A stretch of 28,050 bases of DNA, from positions 1 to 28,050 of the forward strand of contig JAZNIW010000018.1 of NCBI GenBank assembly GCA_045577695.1. The letters run 5' to 3'. Numbering within the stretch: position 1 is the first letter of the stretch; each line of letters opens with the position of its first letter. The DNA comes from UMGS1279 sp045577695 (GTDB lineage: Bacteria; Bacillota; Clostridia; Oscillospirales; Acutalibacteraceae). The notes under the pieces are model-generated. The model saw only the letters and a program-made list of their open reading frames with translations. It did no database searches and had not been told where the DNA came from. The position numbers were made by a program, and so were the translations under genes. This document shows positions 20,923 to 28,050 of the stretch, piece by piece.

Positions 20923-21120
20923 ATGGCTACAAAAAAGAAGGCTGCCGGCCTCAAAATCAAATTGGTTAAAAGTTTGATTTGCTGCAAAGACGATCAAATT
21001 GCAACCGCTCATTCTCTTGGTCTTCGCAAAATCGGCGACGAAACCGTTCAGCCGGAAAATCCGCAGACCATGGGAAAAATTAAGAAAATCACCCACCTCG
21101 TAGAGGTAACACAAGCGTAA
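20923..21120 (+). CDS. rpmD: 50S ribosomal protein L30
   Basis: The 65-residue protein has the L30 pattern IKLVKSLICCKDDQIATAHS then LGLRKIGDETVQPENPQTMG. The lysine-rich N-terminal stretch (MATKKKAAG) is a small extension relative to the shortest family members. AAGGAGGAGAGCAGC precedes the ATG. It lies between rpsE and rplO, as usual in Firmicutes. Confidence 0.96.
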   Translation: MATKKKAAGLKIKLVKSLICCKDDQIATAHSLGLRKIGDETVQPENPQTMGKIKKITHLVEVTQA

Positions 21121-21138
21121 GCTAAGGAGGTGCGTACA

Positions 21139-21579
21139 ATGAAACTTCATGAACTTTCTCCGGCACCGGGTTCGGTTAAAGAGTCCAAGCGTATCGGCAG
21201 AGGACATGGTTCCGGCAACGGTAAAACGGCCGGAAAAGGCCACAAGGGACAAAAAGCTCGTTCCGGTCGTGGAATGCAAATCGGTTTTGAAGGCGGCCAA
21301 ATGCCTCTCCAAAGACGTGTTCCGAAGCGTGGCTTTAATAACATTTTTGCTACCAAGTATGCCATTGTGAATGTATCGGATCTTGAGGTATTCGAAGCCG
21401 ATGCAGTCATCGATGTAAAGGCATTGCAGGAAAAAGGGTTAGTAAAGAAAATTTTTGATGGCGTTAAGGTTTTAGGAAACGGAACAATTTCGAAAGCTGT
21501 TACCGTAAAAGCAACTGCTTTTTCAGAAAGCGCAAAATCCAAAATCGAAGCCGCCGGCGGAAAAGCCGAGGTGATGTAG
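21139..21579 (+). CDS. rplO: 50S ribosomal protein L15
   Basis: The 146-residue protein starts MKLHELSPAPGSVKESKRIG and has the glycine-rich KGHKGQKARSGRGMQIGFEG block and RVPKRGFNN of L15. It is a late 50S assembly protein. The ATG at 21139 follows AAGGAGG (21124-21130) by eight bases; an in-frame GTG at 21130 overlaps that site and is rejected. The stop lies one base before the secY start, so their translation is probably coupled. Confidence 0.98.
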   Translation: MKLHELSPAPGSVKESKRIGRGHGSGNGKTAGKGHKGQKARSGRGMQIGFEGGQMPLQRRVPKRGFNNIFATKYAIVNVSDLEVFEADAVIDVKALQEKGLVKKIFDGVKVLGNGTISKAVTVKATAFSESAKSKIEAAGGKAEVM

Positions 21580-21580
21580 G

Positions 21581-22876
21581 ATGCTGGAAACCATTAAGAA
21601 CGCTTGGAAAATCCCTGAGATACGTAAGAAGATTCTTTTTACTCTCTTTATAATTATTGTGTTCCGCGTGGGTTCGGTGGTTCCGGTTCCCTTTGTGGAT
21701 CCTTCTATGGTGAGTCAACTCGCCGAGAGTTCCGGTTCTAATGCTTTTTTCAGCTATCTTTCGATTTTGACCGGTGGCGGTTTGGAATACGGCGCCGTCT
21801 TTGCAATGTCGGTTACTCCGTATATCAACGCCTCAATCATCATCCAACTTTTGTCGGTTGTTATCCCGGCTTGGGAGCGTTGGTCGAAAGAAGGAGAAGA
21901 AGGACGCAAAAAGATGGCAAAGGTCACCCGTTTTGCGACGGTGATTTTAGGTCTTATCCAAGGCGTTAGTTATTTCTTCTATTTGAAGGCCAATCGCTGT
22001 CTCAGCGTTTCCGGCGGCACCACGGTCTTTGCTGCATTTGTTATCGTTCTTTGCTTTACCGCAGGTTCTGCTATGGTAATGTGGTTGGGCGAACAGATCG
22101 ATGTCAAAGGTGTTGGCAACGGCATTTCCATTTTGCTTTTTGCCGGTATTCTTTCGCGCGGTCCGATTGCGTTTGCTAACCTATATGGCAACTGGCAGAT
22201 TGATGCCGCCAGCAAAATTGGCGTGGTTGCGGTCGTATTGGCTTTCCTTGCCATCGTTGTTTTCATCGTTTGGATGACCAATGCAGAGCGTCGCATTCCG
22301 ATTCAGTATGCCAAGCGCGTGGTTGGCAATAAGCAGTACGGTGGACAAAACACTCACATCCCGATTAAGGTGAATATGTCGGGTGTTCTTCCGGTTATTT
22401 TCGCCAGTTCCATTTTGATGGTTCCCACCATTCTTCTTTCGTTTGAATTTCTCGTCAAACGGGGAACCTCGTTCTATAAGTTCCTCAGTTTGTTCAGTGT
22501 ACAGGGTGCCTTTTATATGGTTCTGTATTTCATTTTGATCATTGCTTTTGCTTATTTCTACACCACGATTCAATACAATCCGGTGGAAATGGCAAACAAT
22601 CTGCGCAAAAACGGCGGTGCTGTTCCGGGTATTCGTCCCGGCAAACCCACCTCGGATTTCATTTCCAAAATCTTGTCCAGAATCACTCTGATGGGCGCAT
22701 TGTTCCTCAGTGTTATCGCGATTCTGCCGATTTTGGCCGGTAACATCAGCGATACCTTTGCCGGTATTTCGATTGGTGGCACCTCGATTCTGATTATGGT
22801 TGGTGTTGCACTTGATACCATACAAAATCTGGAATCGCAAATGATGATGCGCCACTATAAGGGCTTTTTGGATTAA
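21581..22876 (+). CDS. secY: Protein translocase subunit SecY
   Basis: The 431-residue protein has ten hydrophobic segments. Its start LETIKNAWKIPEIRKKILFT is typical of SecY, as are the plug-region motif GGGLEYGAVFAMSVTPYINAS, the cytoplasmic loop ERRIPIQYAKRVVG and NNLRKNGGAVPGIRPGKPT. SecY forms the plasma membrane channel with SecE and SecG for Sec and SRP export. The ATG is one base after the rplO stop, with GAGGTGATG as ribosome binding site. It lies in its usual place between rplO and adk. Confidence 0.98.
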   Translation: MLETIKNAWKIPEIRKKILFTLFIIIVFRVGSVVPVPFVDPSMVSQLAESSGSNAFFSYLSILTGGGLEYGAVFAMSVTPYINASIIIQLLSVVIPAWERWSKEGEEGRKKMAKVTRFATVILGLIQGVSYFFYLKANRCLSVSGGTTVFAAFVIVLCFTAGSAMVMWLGEQIDVKGVGNGISILLFAGILSRGPIAFANLYGNWQIDAASKIGVVAVVLAFLAIVVFIVWMTNAERRIPIQYAKRVVGNKQYGGQNTHIPIKVNMSGVLPVIFASSILMVPTILLSFEFLVKRGTSFYKFLSLFSVQGAFYMVLYFILIIAFAYFYTTIQYNPVEMANNLRKNGGAVPGIRPGKPTSDFISKILSRITLMGALFLSVIAILPILAGNISDTFAGISIGGTSILIMVGVALDTIQNLESQMMMRHYKGFLD

Positions 22877-22893
22877 CGATTGGGAGTTTTTCT

Positions 22894-23526
22894 ATGAAAC
22901 TGATTCTGTTAGGAGCACCGGGTGCCGGAAAAGGAACACAGGCTGAGCTGATTTGCGAACGCCTTTCCATTCCAGCCATTTCAACCGGCAATATGATTCG
23001 CGAAGCAATGAAAAATGAAACGGAAATGGGACAAAAAGCCAAGGCTTTTGTTGAGGCCGGAAACTTGGTTCCCGATGAAGTTGTGATTGGTATTATCAAG
23101 GAAAGGCTGTCCGAAAAGGATTGCGAAAACGGTTTCATTTTAGATGGCTTTCCGCGTACCATTCCGCAAGCCGAAGCGTTGGACCGTATGGGCGTTTTGA
23201 TTGACACCGTACTTTCCATCGAGGTAGCGGATGAAAAAATCGTTACAAGAATGTCGGGTCGTCGCGTTTGTGAAAATTGCGGCGCCAGTTATCACATCGA
23301 ATACAAAAAACCTTTAAAAGAGGGTGTTTGTAATGCTTGCGGCGGCGCTTTGATTTGCCGTAAGGATGATGCCCCCGAAACGGTACTGGATAGACTTTCG
23401 GTTTATCACGAACAGACCGAACCGCTTAAAGATTATTATGAAAAGACTGGAAAGCTCAAAATTGTAGAAGGTCAGGAAGAACTTTCGGACACTACGGATC
23501 TGGTTTTTCAGGCTTTGGGTATTTAG
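22894..23526 (+). CDS. adk: Adenylate kinase, zinc-containing lid
   Basis: The 210-residue protein has the P-loop GAPGAGKGTQ (residues 7-16), the AMP-binding ISTGNMIREAM, and the DGFPRTIPQAEAL motif. The long lid carries C126, C129, C146 and C149 in two CxxC pairs for a structural zinc, typical of Gram-positive enzymes. It catalyses ATP + AMP to 2 ADP in the cytoplasm. The ATG at 22894 has GGGAG eight bases upstream. The stop TAG directly abuts the map start. Confidence 0.98.
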   Translation: MKLILLGAPGAGKGTQAELICERLSIPAISTGNMIREAMKNETEMGQKAKAFVEAGNLVPDEVVIGIIKERLSEKDCENGFILDGFPRTIPQAEALDRMGVLIDTVLSIEVADEKIVTRMSGRRVCENCGASYHIEYKKPLKEGVCNACGGALICRKDDAPETVLDRLSVYHEQTEPLKDYYEKTGKLKIVEGQEELSDTTDLVFQALGI

Positions 23527-24282
23527 ATGATGATCGTTCTTAAAACCGGCCGCGAATTGCGTGTTATGCGTGAAGCATGCAGAATTTCGGCCGTAGCACT
23601 TAAGCTGGTAGGCAGTGCGGTTGAGCCGGGGGTTACAACGGCTGAGCTGGATCGGTTAGCCGAGCAATATATTTTAAGTCAGGGAGCAAAACCCAACTTT
23701 AAACATTACAACGGCTTTCCGGCCACCGCCTGTATATCAATAAATAACGAGGTAATTCACGGCATACCTTCCCGTACGCGCGTCATCCAAGAAGGCGATA
23801 TTGTAAGCGTTGATCTTGGTGCCGTTTTTGAGGGATATCACGGTGACAACGCCGCCACTTTTGCTTCGGGGGAAATTTCTCCTGAAGCAAAGCGGCTGAT
23901 GGACGCAACCCAAGAAAGCCTGTATGCAGGTATCGAAAGGGCGCGTCACGGCGGCAGAGTTGGTGATATTTCGCACGCCGTACAAAGTTATGTCGAGGCC
24001 CGTGGGTACTCGGTGGTTCGCCAATTTGTCGGACACGGAGTAGGTACGAGCCTACATGAAGCACCGGAGGTTCCCAATTTCGGTAATCCCGGTCGAGGAG
24101 TTCGTCTGGTAGCGGGTATGACCCTTGCGATTGAACCTATGGTAAATATGGGTAAAGAAGGGGTTAAAACGTTGCAAGACAACTGGACAGTGGTCACATT
24201 AGATCATTCACTGTCGGCACATTTTGAGCATACGATTGCCATCACCTCCGATGGCCCGCAGATTTTAACGATCGCGGATTGA
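23527..24282 (+). CDS. map: Type I methionine aminopeptidase
   Basis: The 251-residue protein shows all five metal ligands of MetAP type Ia: D96, D107 (in DLGAVFEGYHGDNAATF), H170 (GHGVGT), E203 (AIEPM) and E234 (FEHTIAIT), plus substrate-binding H79. It removes the initiator methionine from nascent proteins. The frame opens with ATGATG right after the adk stop with only a weak ribosome binding site, so it is probably translated by coupling to adk; 23527 or 23530 are both possible starts. It lacks the N-terminal zinc-finger extension of some relatives. Confidence 0.97.
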   Translation: MMIVLKTGRELRVMREACRISAVALKLVGSAVEPGVTTAELDRLAEQYILSQGAKPNFKHYNGFPATACISINNEVIHGIPSRTRVIQEGDIVSVDLGAVFEGYHGDNAATFASGEISPEAKRLMDATQESLYAGIERARHGGRVGDISHAVQSYVEARGYSVVRQFVGHGVGTSLHEAPEVPNFGNPGRGVRLVAGMTLAIEPMVNMGKEGVKTLQDNWTVVTLDHSLSAHFEHTIAITSDGPQILTIAD

Positions 24283-24298
24283 CGGGAGGGGTTTTCCA

Positions 24299-24562
24299 GT
24301 GAAAATTGGGCAAATCGTGCTTTCCGGTGCCGGACGGGATAAGGGTCGCTATTTGGTGATTGTTTCGATGAAGGAAGCCGCTTGTTGGGTGGCAGACGGA
24401 AAAGAACGGCCGCTTTTACGGCCGAAACGCAAAAATCAAAAGCACCTAATAATGACTGGCTACTGTCTGAGTCAAACCGAATACGGTTCCGATAAAGCGC
24501 TACGAAAGGCGCTGAGGAGTATTCGGCAAAACAAGATGAATTCTTTGAGAGGGGGCATTTAA
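24299..24562 (+). CDS. KOW-domain RNA-binding protein
   Basis: The 87-residue protein starts with GTG, supported by GGGAGGGG upstream. Its N-terminal half has KIGQIVLSGAGRDKGRYLVI, a KOW-type motif as in L14e/L27e-like RNA-binding proteins, followed by a basic region (LLRPKRKNQKHL) and a lysine/arginine-rich helix at the end. Genes of this kind commonly sit between map and infA in Clostridia and are annotated only as KOW-domain proteins. A role in ribosome assembly or translation is likely from context but not established. Its stop directly abuts infA. Confidence 0.85.
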   Translation: MKIGQIVLSGAGRDKGRYLVIVSMKEAACWVADGKERPLLRPKRKNQKHLIMTGYCLSQTEYGSDKALRKALRSIRQNKMNSLRGGI

Positions 24563-24781
24563 ATGTCGAAAGAAGATATGATTGAAATTGAGGGCACCGT
24601 TCTGGAAGCGATGCCGAACGCTATGTTCAAGGTAGAGATTCAGGGCGGACACACGATTTTGGCGCACATTTCGGGCAAACTTCGGATGAACTACATCCGC
24701 ATTCTGCCCGGTGACAAAGTTACGGTAGAAATGTCGCCATACGATTTAACGAGAGGACGCATTACATGGCGTTCAAAGTAA
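24563..24781 (+). CDS. infA: Translation initiation factor IF-1
   Basis: The 72-residue OB-fold protein starts MSKEDMIEIEGTVLEAMPNA and has the IF-1 blocks FKVEIQGGHTILAHISGKLR and MNYIRILPGDKVTVEMSPYD. It binds the 30S A site and helps IF-2 and IF-3 select initiator tRNA. The ATG directly follows the stop of the KOW gene. GAGAGGGGGC in the end of that gene is the ribosome binding site, so the two are coupled. Confidence 0.98.
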   Translation: MSKEDMIEIEGTVLEAMPNAMFKVEIQGGHTILAHISGKLRMNYIRILPGDKVTVEMSPYDLTRGRITWRSK

Positions 24782-24811
24782 GTCATGTAAGAGAAAAGGA
24801 GGCAAATCCTA

Positions 24812-24925
24812 ATGAAAGTTAGACCTTCTGTAAAGAAAATTTGCGAAAAATGCAAAATTATTAAACGCAAGGGAAAAGTAATGGTTATCTGTGAAAATCC
24901 CAAGCACAAGCAGCGTCAGGGTTAA
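24812..24925 (+). CDS. rpmJ: 50S ribosomal protein L36
   Basis: This 37-residue protein starts MKVRPSVKKICEKCKIIKRK and contains the zinc-ribbon ligands C11, C14, C27 and H32 of the normal zinc-binding L36. It stabilises 23S rRNA late in 50S assembly. AAAAGGAGG lies ten bases upstream of the ATG. It is full length and sits in the standard place between infA and rpsM. Confidence 0.97.
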   Translation: MKVRPSVKKICEKCKIIKRKGKVMVICENPKHKQRQG

Positions 24926-24960
24926 ACCCGCGCTAATATGAATGTGAGGTGCATTTGTAA

Positions 24961-25329
24961 ATGGCACGTATTGCCGGTGTTGACCTTCCGAGAGAAAAAC
25001 GTGTAGAAATCGGTCTCACTTATATTTTCGGAATCGGTCTTACAACATCCAAAAAAATCCTTGCCGAAACCGGCATCAATCCGGATACCCGCGTAAAGGA
25101 TTTAACAGAGGACGATGTTTCCAAACTTCGTGAATACATCGATAAAAACCTCGAAGTCGAGGGCGACCGTCGTCGTTCCATCGCATTTGATATCAAAAGA
25201 CTTATTGAAATTGGCAGTTATCGTGGACTTCGCCATCGCAAAGGTCTTCCGGTTCGCGGACAGCGTTCGAAGACCAATGCTCGTACTCGCAAGGGTCCGA
25301 AGAAGACGATTGCTAACAAGAAGAAGTAA
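24961..25329 (+). CDS. rpsM: 30S ribosomal protein S13
   Basis: The 122-residue protein starts MARIAGVDLPREKRVEIGLT and has the signature GSYRGLRHRKGLPVRGQRS with a basic tail that reaches the P-site tRNA. S13 pairs with S19 in the 30S head and bridges to the 50S. GTGAGGTG precedes the ATG, a somewhat weaker site than its neighbours. Confidence 0.98.
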   Translation: MARIAGVDLPREKRVEIGLTYIFGIGLTTSKKILAETGINPDTRVKDLTEDDVSKLREYIDKNLEVEGDRRRSIAFDIKRLIEIGSYRGLRHRKGLPVRGQRSKTNARTRKGPKKTIANKKK

Positions 25330-25344
25330 GCGGGAGGAAAGAAA

Positions 25345-25746
25345 ATGGCTACTAAGGCTAAGAAAACTGTTGCAACCCGCAGACGTCGCGACAAAAAGAA
25401 CATTGAGCGTGGTGCAGCCCATATCCAGTCGACCTTCAACAACACGATTGTAACCATTACCGATGTACAGGGTAATGCTCTTTCGTGGGCTTCCGCGGGC
25501 GAACTGGGCTTCAGAGGTTCCAGAAAATCCACTCCGTTTGCAGCACAAAGCGCCGCCGAAACGGCTGCCAAAGCTGCGATGGAGCACGGCCTGAAAACCG
25601 TTGAGGTTTATGTAAAAGGCCCCGGAGCCGGTCGTGAAGCTGCGATTCGCGCACTGCAGTCTGCCGGTTTAGAGGTTAGCATGATTAAAGATGTTACCCC
25701 CATTCCGCACAACGGCTGCCGTCCGCCGAAAAGAAGACGTGTTTAA
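25345..25746 (+). CDS. rpsK: 30S ribosomal protein S11
   Basis: The 133-residue protein has HIQSTFNNTIVTITDVQGNA, SSAGELGFRGSRKSTPFAAQ-like sequence (here WASAGELGFRGSRKSTP), and the C-terminal signature IKDVTPIPHNGCRPPKRRRV. S11 lies in the platform near the E site. GGGAGGAAAG is the ribosome binding site. The N-terminal extension is lysine/arginine-rich, as in other Firmicutes. Confidence 0.98.
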   Translation: MATKAKKTVATRRRRDKKNIERGAAHIQSTFNNTIVTITDVQGNALSWASAGELGFRGSRKSTPFAAQSAAETAAKAAMEHGLKTVEVYVKGPGAGREAAIRALQSAGLEVSMIKDVTPIPHNGCRPPKRRRV

Positions 25747-25768
25747 TCGATTATTGGAGGTGTGTTAG

Positions 25769-26395
25769 ATGGCTAGATATACCGGTGCAGTTTGTAGATT
25801 ATGCCGCCGCGAAGGACAAAAATTGTTCTTAAAAGGCGAACGCTGCTATTCGGATAAATGCTCTGTAGGCATCAGAGCATATGCTCCCGGTCAACATGGA
25901 CAGGGACGCAAAAAGACATCGGAATATGGCTTGCAGTTGCGCGCAAAGCAAAAAGCGAGACGTTTTTACGGTGTACAAGAAGGACAATTCCGTCATTATT
26001 TTGAAATTGCGGAACGAAAAACGGGCGTTACCGGCGACAATCTCTTAAGAATTTTAGAGAGTCGTTTGGATAATGTGGTTTATCGCGTAGGTTTCGCTTC
26101 TTCGAGAGCGGAAGCCAGACAATTGGTTGGTCACGGTCATTTTGAAGTAAACGGCCACAGAGTGGACATTGCTTCCTATTTGCTTCGCGCAGGTGACGTT
26201 GTTACCGTATGCGAAAAGAGCAAAGGTCTGGATAAAATGAAAGCGGTTTTAGAAGCCAATGCTTCGCATCCCGTTCCGACGTGGATTGACGTAAACCGTG
26301 ATACTTGTGAAGCAAAGATTGTATCTTTGCCTACGCGCGACCAAATCGATGCTCCGATTGAAGAACAGCTTATTGTTGAGTTCTACTCCAAATAA
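25769..26395 (+). CDS. rpsD: 30S ribosomal protein S4, zinc-binding form
   Basis: The 208-residue protein starts MARYTGAVCRLCRREGQKLF. Cysteines 9, 12, 26 and 31 give the zinc-binding N-terminus of the C+ form. The S4 RNA-binding domain includes LESRLDNVVYRVGFASSRAE and ARQLVGHGHFEVNGHRVDI. S4 nucleates 30S assembly. Its role as translational repressor of the alpha operon is known in E. coli; B. subtilis S4 represses only its own gene. GGAGGTGTGTTAG precedes the ATG. A 92-base gap with a small hairpin separates it from rpoA. Confidence 0.98.
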   Translation: MARYTGAVCRLCRREGQKLFLKGERCYSDKCSVGIRAYAPGQHGQGRKKTSEYGLQLRAKQKARRFYGVQEGQFRHYFEIAERKTGVTGDNLLRILESRLDNVVYRVGFASSRAEARQLVGHGHFEVNGHRVDIASYLLRAGDVVTVCEKSKGLDKMKAVLEANASHPVPTWIDVNRDTCEAKIVSLPTRDQIDAPIEEQLIVEFYSK

Positions 26396-26487
26396 GCGTA
26401 ACAGTCTTAAGGCGGTTTTGCCGGTACCGCACAAATCGGCAGAACTTTTGATACGATATCACCGTGTGCGGAGAAATGGAGCTTTTA

Positions 26488-27435
26488 ATGATAGAGATTG
26501 AAAAGCCCACACTTGAGGCGCTTGAAGTTTCCAATGACGGTAATTACGGCAAATTCACCTTGAAGCCGCTGGAAAGCGGATACGGCACTACCCTCGGCAA
26601 TTCGCTTCGCCGCGTTTTGTTGTCATCTCTTCCGGGTGTAGCTGTAACCTCGGTTAAGATAGACGGCGTCCTTCATGAGTTTTCTACCATTGATGGAGTA
26701 AAAGAAGATGTGACCGAGATTATCTTAAATATTAAGAACCTCACTGCCAAGTTGCATAGCAACGGGCCCAAAACCGTGTATGTAGAAATAGAGGGTCCAT
26801 GCGTGGTGACCGGCGCATCTTTAAAGACCGATTCGGAAGTAGAAATTCTTAATCCGGAACTGTATATTGCCACGGTCTGCGAGGGCGGCAAACTCTTTAT
26901 GGAGATCGTCCTGGACAAGGGTCGCGGTTATGTTCCGGCTGAGGCAAATAAGCCGAGTCAGGTTATCGCCGGGCTTATTCCTATTGATAGCATTTATACG
27001 CCGGTAAAGCGCGTAAAGTTTGATGTGGAAAACACCCGTAAAGAACAGGTAACCGACTATAATTGCCTGACCTTAGAAGTTTGGACCAATGGTACGATTA
27101 CGGCCAAAGAGGCTGTATCATTGTCTGCTAAAATCTTGACCGACCATCTGCGGATGTTTGTGGATTTGGCAGAAGAAACCAATGACGTTGAAACCATGGT
27201 TGAAAAGGGTGACAACGATAAGGAAAAGGTTCTTGAAATGACCATTGAAGAACTCGACCTCTCCGTTCGTAGTTTCAACTGCTTAAAACGCGCCGGCATT
27301 AATACGGTGGAGGATTTAATCAGTAAAACCGAAGAGGAAATGATGAAGGTTCGCAACCTTGGTCGCAAGTCGTTGGAAGAGGTTATTGCTAAGTTGCATT
27401 CACTTGGCTTTACTCTCAGCCGCAACGAGGAATAA
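26488..27435 (+). CDS. rpoA: RNA polymerase alpha subunit
   Basis: The 315-residue protein starts MIEIEKPTLEALEV. The assembly domain has GYGTTLGNSLRRVLLSSLPG and VKEDVTEIILNIK. An acidic linker around residues 230-245 leads to the C-terminal domain with LDLSVRSFNCLKRAGINTVE and RNLGRKSLEEV, which contacts UP elements and activators. ATG at 26488 is preferred because GGAG lies six bases upstream; a longer frame from GTG at 26464 would add eight non-conserved residues. Length is standard. Confidence 0.98.
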   Translation: MIEIEKPTLEALEVSNDGNYGKFTLKPLESGYGTTLGNSLRRVLLSSLPGVAVTSVKIDGVLHEFSTIDGVKEDVTEIILNIKNLTAKLHSNGPKTVYVEIEGPCVVTGASLKTDSEVEILNPELYIATVCEGGKLFMEIVLDKGRGYVPAEANKPSQVIAGLIPIDSIYTPVKRVKFDVENTRKEQVTDYNCLTLEVWTNGTITAKEAVSLSAKILTDHLRMFVDLAEETNDVETMVEKGDNDKEKVLEMTIEELDLSVRSFNCLKRAGINTVEDLISKTEEEMMKVRNLGRKSLEEVIAKLHSLGFTLSRNEE

Positions 27436-27466
27436 TTTTTCATCACCAGTAAGGAGTGAATAGTAA

Positions 27467-27808
27467 ATGGCCGGTACCAGAAAACTCGGTAGAACTTCGG
27501 ACCACAGAACGGCTATGCTTCGTGCAATGGTTACCTTTTTGCTTGAAAAAGGCAGAATTGAAACCACCGTTACTCGTGCAAAAGAAGTTCGCGCTATGAC
27601 CGAGAAGTATATTACACTCGCTAAAGATAGTTCGCTTCACAGCAAGCGTCAAGCGATGGCCTTTATTACGAAGGACAATGTCGTAAAGAAACTTTACGAA
27701 GAAATTGCTCCCAAGTATCAAGACAAAAACGGTGGTTATTGCCGTATTGTTAAAACTGGCCCGCGTCGCGGCGATGCTGCCGAGATGGCTATTATCGAGT
27801 TAATCTGA
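27467..27808 (+). CDS. rplQ: 50S ribosomal protein L17
   Basis: The 113-residue protein has the L17 start RKLGRTSDHRTAMLRAMVTF, the RIETTVTRAKEVRAMTEKYI helix and the C-terminal GGYCRIVKTGPRRGDAAEMA. L17 lies near the tunnel exit at the base of the 50S. GTAAGGAG precedes the ATG. It is the last gene of the cluster and is followed by a strong terminator. Confidence 0.98.
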   Translation: MAGTRKLGRTSDHRTAMLRAMVTFLLEKGRIETTVTRAKEVRAMTEKYITLAKDSSLHSKRQAMAFITKDNVVKKLYEEIAPKYQDKNGGYCRIVKTGPRRGDAAEMAIIELI

Positions 27809-27848
27809 TTGTAAATCAATTAAGTGTATCCCTTTAAGGATAAAAGTG

Positions 27849-27882
27849 AAAAACGTTCTGCCAAAAGGCAGAACGTTTTTTC
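27849..27882 (+). terminator. Terminator of the ribosomal cluster
   Basis: AAAAACGTTCTGCC (27849-27862) and GGCAGAACGTTTTT (27867-27880) form a 14-bp stem closed by an AAAA loop, with six Ts at its end. It lies 40 bases after rplQ and is symmetric enough to work in both directions. Confidence 0.93.
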
Positions 27883-27908
27883 GTTTATGGTAAGTTTATT
27901 GTAAATAA

Positions 27909-27949
27909 TAGGCTCTATAATAAATGTTGGGGTAACCAAGTAGAGCCTA
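27909..27949. repeat. 9-bp inverted repeat, possible insertion-sequence end
   Basis: TAGGCTCTA (27909-27917) and TAGAGCCTA (27941-27949) are exact inverted copies 23 bases apart. The sequence between, which includes TGTTGGGGTAACC, resembles what I remember of ISL3-family termini, which begin GGCTCT. No transposase is visible before the window ends, so this is only a suggestion; a plain hairpin is the alternative. Confidence 0.35.
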
Positions 27950-27984
27950 CGAAGAAAAATTAAAATAAAAACAAAAAAAGTAGA

Positions 27985-28050
27985 GCATATTTGGAAAAAA
28001 TCCGTTAAAATGGAATTGCTTAGAAACCATGAACGGAGAACCAAATATGC
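27985..28050 (+). repeat. 10-bp inverted repeat at the right edge, beside a likely gene start
   Basis: GCATATTTGG (27985-27994) and CCAAATATGC (28041-28050) are exact inverted copies. The right arm holds an ATG at 28047, and GGAGA (28035-28039) lies seven bases before it, so a plus-strand gene probably starts there and continues outside the window. The repeat could be an operator, an RNA stem that hides the start, or part of a mobile element. Confidence 0.4.

Noticed and set aside
1..28050. CRISPR array
   Set aside because: No run of regularly spaced repeats of 24-40 bases is present anywhere in the window.

Overview
The window looks like chromosomal DNA from a spore-forming, low-to-moderate GC Gram-positive bacterium of the class Clostridia, perhaps the Oscillospirales/Ruminococcaceae side (inference). 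The reasons are a SpoVAF-type spore germination protein, strong AGGAGG-like ribosome binding sites, zinc-ribbon forms of S14, S4, L24 and L36, and the clostridial order adk-map-KOW protein-infA-rpmJ inside the ribosomal cluster.

Left part (1-6000): an AT-rich membrane protein gene running off the left edge (minus strand); a lone tRNA-Leu(UAA) with its own promoter and terminator; a membrane-anchored protein of unknown function followed by yebC and a terminator; spoVAF and dut on the minus strand; then xpt and mntP on the plus strand. dut and xpt are read from divergent promoters.

Middle part (6025-11814, all minus strand): a compact block of phage-type morphogenesis genes. In transcription order they encode a scaffold-like protein, an N4-gp56-type major capsid protein, a 117-residue accessory protein, a coiled-coil fibre-like protein, a connector-like protein, a 625-residue tail-nozzle-like protein and a 39-residue protein. 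The last four are joined by 4-base ATGA stop/start overlaps. All frames are open and have good ribosome binding sites, yet there is no terminase, portal, integrase, replication or lysis gene, and housekeeping genes lie directly on both sides. It is either a reduced prophage or a domesticated capsid cassette, and is the most interesting object here.

Right part (11815-27882): a 600-base divergent control region carrying two perfect palindromes, a strong ribosomal promoter and a structured 268-nt leader, followed by one uninterrupted S10-spc-alpha cluster: rpsJ, rplC, rplD, rplW, rplB, rpsS, rplV, rpsC, rplP, rpmC, rpsQ, rplN, rplX, rplE, rpsN(Zn), rpsH, rplF, rplR, rpsE, rpmD, rplO, secY, adk, map, a KOW-domain gene, infA, rpmJ, rpsM, rpsK, rpsD, rpoA and rplQ, closed by a strong terminator. 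No internal promoter is obvious, so the whole run may be one transcript. The last 160 bases are AT-rich and hold two inverted repeats that may be the end of an insertion sequence or the control region of the next gene.

Family assignments come from motifs and gene order read by eye; no database search was run.
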